Assembly: GCA_014801655.1 (NCBI GenBank)
Contig: JAAVDT010000014.1
Coordinates: 1-14,544 of the forward strand
Origin: Bacteroides sp.
Lineage (GTDB): Bacteria; Bacteroidota; Bacteroidia; Bacteroidales; Muribaculaceae
Reading direction: 5' to 3'
DNA length: 14,544 nucleotides
Positions within the stretch are counted from its first letter, which is position 1, and each line of letters starts with the position of its first letter. Below, piece after piece: positions 11,854 through 14,544 of the stretch. The notes beneath the pieces are model-generated. The model ran no database searches, was not told the origin of the DNA, and saw only the letters and a program-made list of their open reading frames with translations. Position numbers and translations under genes: made by a program.

Positions 11854-14544
11854 TTACATGTTTTTGCCGTGGCAGTTTTTGAATTTCTTGCCGCTGCCGC
11901 AGGGGCACGGGTCGTTACGACCCACTTTCGGTCCTACGGTGACGGGCTGCTGTCGGCGCTGCTCGCCCTGATGAGCCGATGCGGCGGCGCGGGTTTCAGC
12001 TTCGCCGGGCAGACCCTCGCGCGATGTGCGATACTGCTGGCGGGGCTGCATGCTCTCAGGCATTTCGCGCTGCACTTCAGGAGCCGGACGAGCCGGAGCC
12101 TGGGGCTTTGCGGGAGCTTCACCATCGGCGTCGGCGTCGACAGGTTTCTGAGCGGGAGCCTGGGGGGCGGGCTGCTGGGTGGGCACATGAATGTGGCCGC
12201 GAAGCAGAGCTGCCGCAACCTTGGTGTTCAGGTTGTTGAGCATGTTTTCAAACAGATGGAATGACTCGACTTTGTAGATCACGAGGGGGTCTTTCTGTTC
12301 GTAGGATGCATTTTGAACCGACTGGCGGAGTTGGTCGAGTTCGCGGAGGTGTTCTTTCCAAAGTTCGTCGATTGAAACGAGGAGCACTGACTTCTGCCAT
12401 TCCTTGACGATTGAGCGGCAGTCGGATTCAAAGGCTTCCTTGAGGTTGACGCGGAGATAGAACACTCGCTTGCCGTCGGTCATCGGCACCATGATGCGGC
12501 CTTCGTCGCCACGGTCTTCAACCCATTTTTTAATCACGGGGTCGGCCACTTCGATGATGCGCTGATTGTTGCGCTCCATGGCTTCCATTGCGGCAGCGTG
12601 GAGTTCTTCGATGAGGTCTTCTTTCTGACGCGAGCGGAATTGCTCTTCTGTGAAGGGCATTTCGATGGCCAGGAGTTTGAACACTTCCATTGCCAGATCA
12701 TCGTAGTCGGTCGGAGAGTCGTAGGTGTTGATGAGGTTTTCAACAACGTCCCAGAACATGTTGTTGATGTCAACTCCAATGCGTTCGCCGAGCAGGGCGT
12801 GGTGGCGGCGCGAATATATATAGGTGCGCTGCTTGTTCATCACGTCGTCATATTCGAGCAGGCGCTTGCGCACACCGAAGTTGTTTTCTTCAACTCGTTT
12901 CTGCGCGTTTTCAATAGCGTTGTTGATCATTTTCGATTCGATCATTTCGCCCTCTTTCAGGCCGAAACGGTCGAGCATACGCATCACTTTGTCGGTCACG
13001 AACAGACGCATCAGTTGGTCTTCAAACGAAACAAAGAACACTGATGAACCCGGGTCGCCCTGACGGCCGGCACGTCCGCGCAGCTGGCGGTCGACGCGGC
13101 GCGATTCGTGGCGTTCGGTGCCGATGATGGCCAGACCGCCGGCTTCTTTCACTTCGGCCGGGAGCTTGATGTCCGTACCGCGGCCGGCCATGTTGGTGGC
13201 AATGGTCACGGTGCGGGGCTTACCGGCAAGAGCCACGATGTCAGCTTCCTTCTGGTGGAGCTTGGCGTTGAGCACGTTGTGGGGGATGTTGCGCATCTTG
13301 AGCATGCGTGACAGCAGCTCGGAGATTTCAACTGAGGTTGTGCCGACGAGCACCGGACGACCGGCATCGACGAGTTTCTGAATTTCGTCGATCACGGCGG
13401 CATATTTTTCTTTCTTTGTCTTGTAGACGCGGTCTTTCATGTCGATGCGCGCCACAGGGCGGTTGGTCGGGATGGTGACCACGTCGAGTTTGTAGATGTC
13501 CCAGAGCTCTCCGGCTTCTGTCTCAGCCGTACCGGTCATACCGGCCAGGCGGTGATACATGCGGAAGTAGTTCTGCAGGGTGATGGTGGCAAATGTCTGA
13601 GTCGCAGCCTCCACCTTCACGCCCTCTTTGGCTTCGATGGCCTGGTGGAGACCGTCGGAATAGCGGCGACCTTCCATGATTCGGCCGGTCTGCTCATCGA
13701 CGATTTTGATTTTGTTGTCGTCAATCACATATTCCACATCTTTTTCAAACAGGGTGTAGGCTTTGAGGAGCTGATTGACAGTGTGAACGCGTTCGGCCTT
13801 CACGGCATAGTTCTGCATCAGTTCGTCCTTGGCCTGACGGCGTTCTGCCGGATCCTGAATCATTTCGGCTTCCGAAAGCTGTGCGGCGATGTCGGGGAGC
13901 ACGAAGAAATTGGGGTCGGCGCTGTTGCCGGTCAGTTCGTCGATGCCTTTGTCGGTCAGTTCAACGCTGCGGTTCTTTTCGTCAATCACGAAATAGAGTG
14001 GCTCAGTGGCCTTGGGCATCTCGCGGGCATTGTCCTGAAGATAGTAAGCCTCGGTCTGGAGCAGGATGTTTTTCATGCCCTCCTGGCTGAGGAAGCGGAT
14101 GAGCGCGCTGTTTTTGGGCAGACCCTTGAAGGCACGGAAGAGCAGCAATGCGCCCTCTTTTTTCACCTCCTTGTCATCGCTCGCAAGTTTTGTTTTTGCT
14201 TCGGAGAGAATCTGGGTCACGAGGCGGCGCTGTGCGTTGACGAGCTTTTCAACGTTTGACTTGAACATGTCAAACATCTGGTCGTCGCCCTTGGCAACGG
14301 GGCCGGAGATGATGAGCGGTGTACGGGCGTCGTCAATGAGCACTGAGTCAACCTCATCGACAATGGCATAATAGTGTTTGCGCTGCACCATGTCGCCGGG
14401 CGTCATGGCCATGTTGTCGCGCAGATAGTCAAAGCCGAATTCATTGTTTGTGCCGAAAGTGATGTCGCAGTTGTAGGCTGCACGACGCTCGGGGGTGTTG
14501 GGCTCATGTTTGTCGATGCAGTCAACCGTAGAGCCGTGGAACAT
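11854..14544 (-). CDS. secA: SecA preprotein translocase ATPase, N-terminal part missing
   Basis: Motor ATPase that pushes preproteins through SecYEG. The window holds 896 codons; the 5' end lies beyond the right edge. The ATG at 14544 is an internal Met, since the sequence enters before [16 protein letters not shown] (30-45), so roughly the first 200 residues and Walker A are absent. Visible: Walker B/DEVD box (63-66, [20 protein letters not shown]), MTGTAETEA (336-344), [14 protein letters not shown] (449-462), [29 protein letters not shown] (474-501, containing the arginine fingers), the helical scaffold, and a Gln/Pro/Ala-rich variable linker (about 787-870). It ends in the SEC-C zinc motif [13 protein letters not shown] (Cys880, Cys882, Cys891, His892), which serves SecB/ribosome binding in other bacteria. 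A helical insertion (about 90-180) after the DEVD box fits the long Bacteroidota SecA. Confidence 0.98.
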   Translation of the reverse strand: MFHGSTVDCIDKHEPNTPERRAAYNCDITFGTNNEFGFDYLRDNMAMTPGDMVQRKHYYAIVDEVDSVLIDDARTPLIISGPVAKGDDQMFDMFKSNVEKLVNAQRRLVTQILSEAKTKLASDDKEVKKEGALLLFRAFKGLPKNSALIRFLSQEGMKNILLQTEAYYLQDNAREMPKATEPLYFVIDEKNRSVELTDKGIDELTGNSADPNFFVLPDIAAQLSEAEMIQDPAERRQAKDELMQNYAVKAERVHTVNQLLKAYTLFEKDVEYVIDDNKIKIVDEQTGRIMEGRRYSDGLHQAIEAKEGVKVEAATQTFATITLQNYFRMYHRLAGMTGTAETEAGELWDIYKLDVVTIPTNRPVARIDMKDRVYKTKKEKYAAVIDEIQKLVDAGRPVLVGTTSVEISELLSRMLKMRNIPHNVLNAKLHQKEADIVALAGKPRTVTIATNMAGRGTDIKLPAEVKEAGGLAIIGTERHESRRVDRQLRGRAGRQGDPGSSVFFVSFEDQLMRLFVTDKVMRMLDRFGLKEGEMIESKMINNAIENAQKRVEENNFGVRKRLLEYDDVMNKQRTYIYSRRHHALLGERIGVDINNMFWDVVENLINTYDSPTDYDDLAMEVFKLLAIEMPFTEEQFRSRQKEDLIEELHAAAMEAMERNNQRIIEVADPVIKKWVEDRGDEGRIMVPMTDGKRVFYLRVNLKEAFESDCRSIVKEWQKSVLLVSIDELWKEHLRELDQLRQSVQNASYEQKDPLVIYKVESFHLFENMLNNLNTKVAAALLRGHIHVPTQQPAPQAPAQKPVDADADGEAPAKPQAPARPAPEVQREMPESMQPRQQYRTSREGLPGEAETRAAASAHQGEQRRQQPVTVGPKVGRNDPCPCGSGKKFKNCHGKNM

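Noticed and set aside
11449..12264. Long plus-strand open frame (271 codons) across the coiled-coil gene and secA
   Set aside because: It is antisense to two well-supported genes, crosses their boundary and has no recognisable domain.
14542..14544. ATG at the right edge as the start of secA
   Set aside because: The sequence there is internal to SecA (Walker A and about 200 residues would be missing); the Met is internal and the gene continues outside.

Overview
The window reads as chromosome of a member of the Bacteroidota, most likely a gut Bacteroidales (a Muribaculaceae-like genome is my guess). The evidence is the guaA promoter of Bacteroides type (TTG, 20-nt spacer, TAnnTTTG), the long SecA with its Bacteroidota-style N-terminal fragment, several protein families I know mainly from Bacteroidetes, and A-rich start regions instead of clear Shine-Dalgarno sites. 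Every credible gene lies on the minus strand, so transcription runs from high to low coordinates.

Layout from right to left. (1) 14544-10161: conserved genes. secA (5' end outside the window) is followed after 15 nt by a membrane-anchored coiled-coil protein, then by an MgtC-family membrane protein. (2) 10160-10036: a short gap with a 12-bp palindrome and a tandem 9-bp repeat. (3) 10035-7249: a CPA2-type cation/proton antiporter with two C-terminal RCK-C/TrkA-C-like domains, followed by a small YbjN-like protein. (4) 7248-7172: a gap with an 18-bp perfect palindrome and a TAnnTTTG box. (5) 7171-6110: a single gene for a Bacteroidetes protein of unknown function whose C-terminus looks like a winged helix. 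(6) 6109-5693: no gene, but a roughly 270-bp imperfect fold-back (inverted-repeat) element. (7) 5692-1109: a tightly packed, AT-rich, operon-like run of eight genes of unknown function. They encode a four-TM protein with a duplicated TerB-like helical region, two tiny two-TM proteins, a zinc-motif/TM protein, a second YbjN-like protein paralogous to the one in (3), an exported protein, a second zinc-ribbon/membrane protein and a two-TM protein. (8) 1108-923: tandem 7-bp repeats and the guaA promoter. (9) 922-1: guaA, cut at the left edge.

The flanks carry core functions (GMP synthesis, protein export, ion homeostasis). The AT-rich block 1109-7180 differs in composition and consists only of small membrane, zinc-binding and chaperone-fold proteins. 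Spacing is 3-55 nt, with one 4-nt ATGA overlap and one 23-nt overlap, so the genes probably form one transcript. The most reasonable inference is a membrane-associated accessory module of unknown role. The duplicated YbjN-like genes, one beside the antiporter and one inside the operon, link the two regions. I see no nuclease, methylase, integrase, transposase, tRNA, rRNA or CRISPR array, so I do not name this a defence or mobile system.
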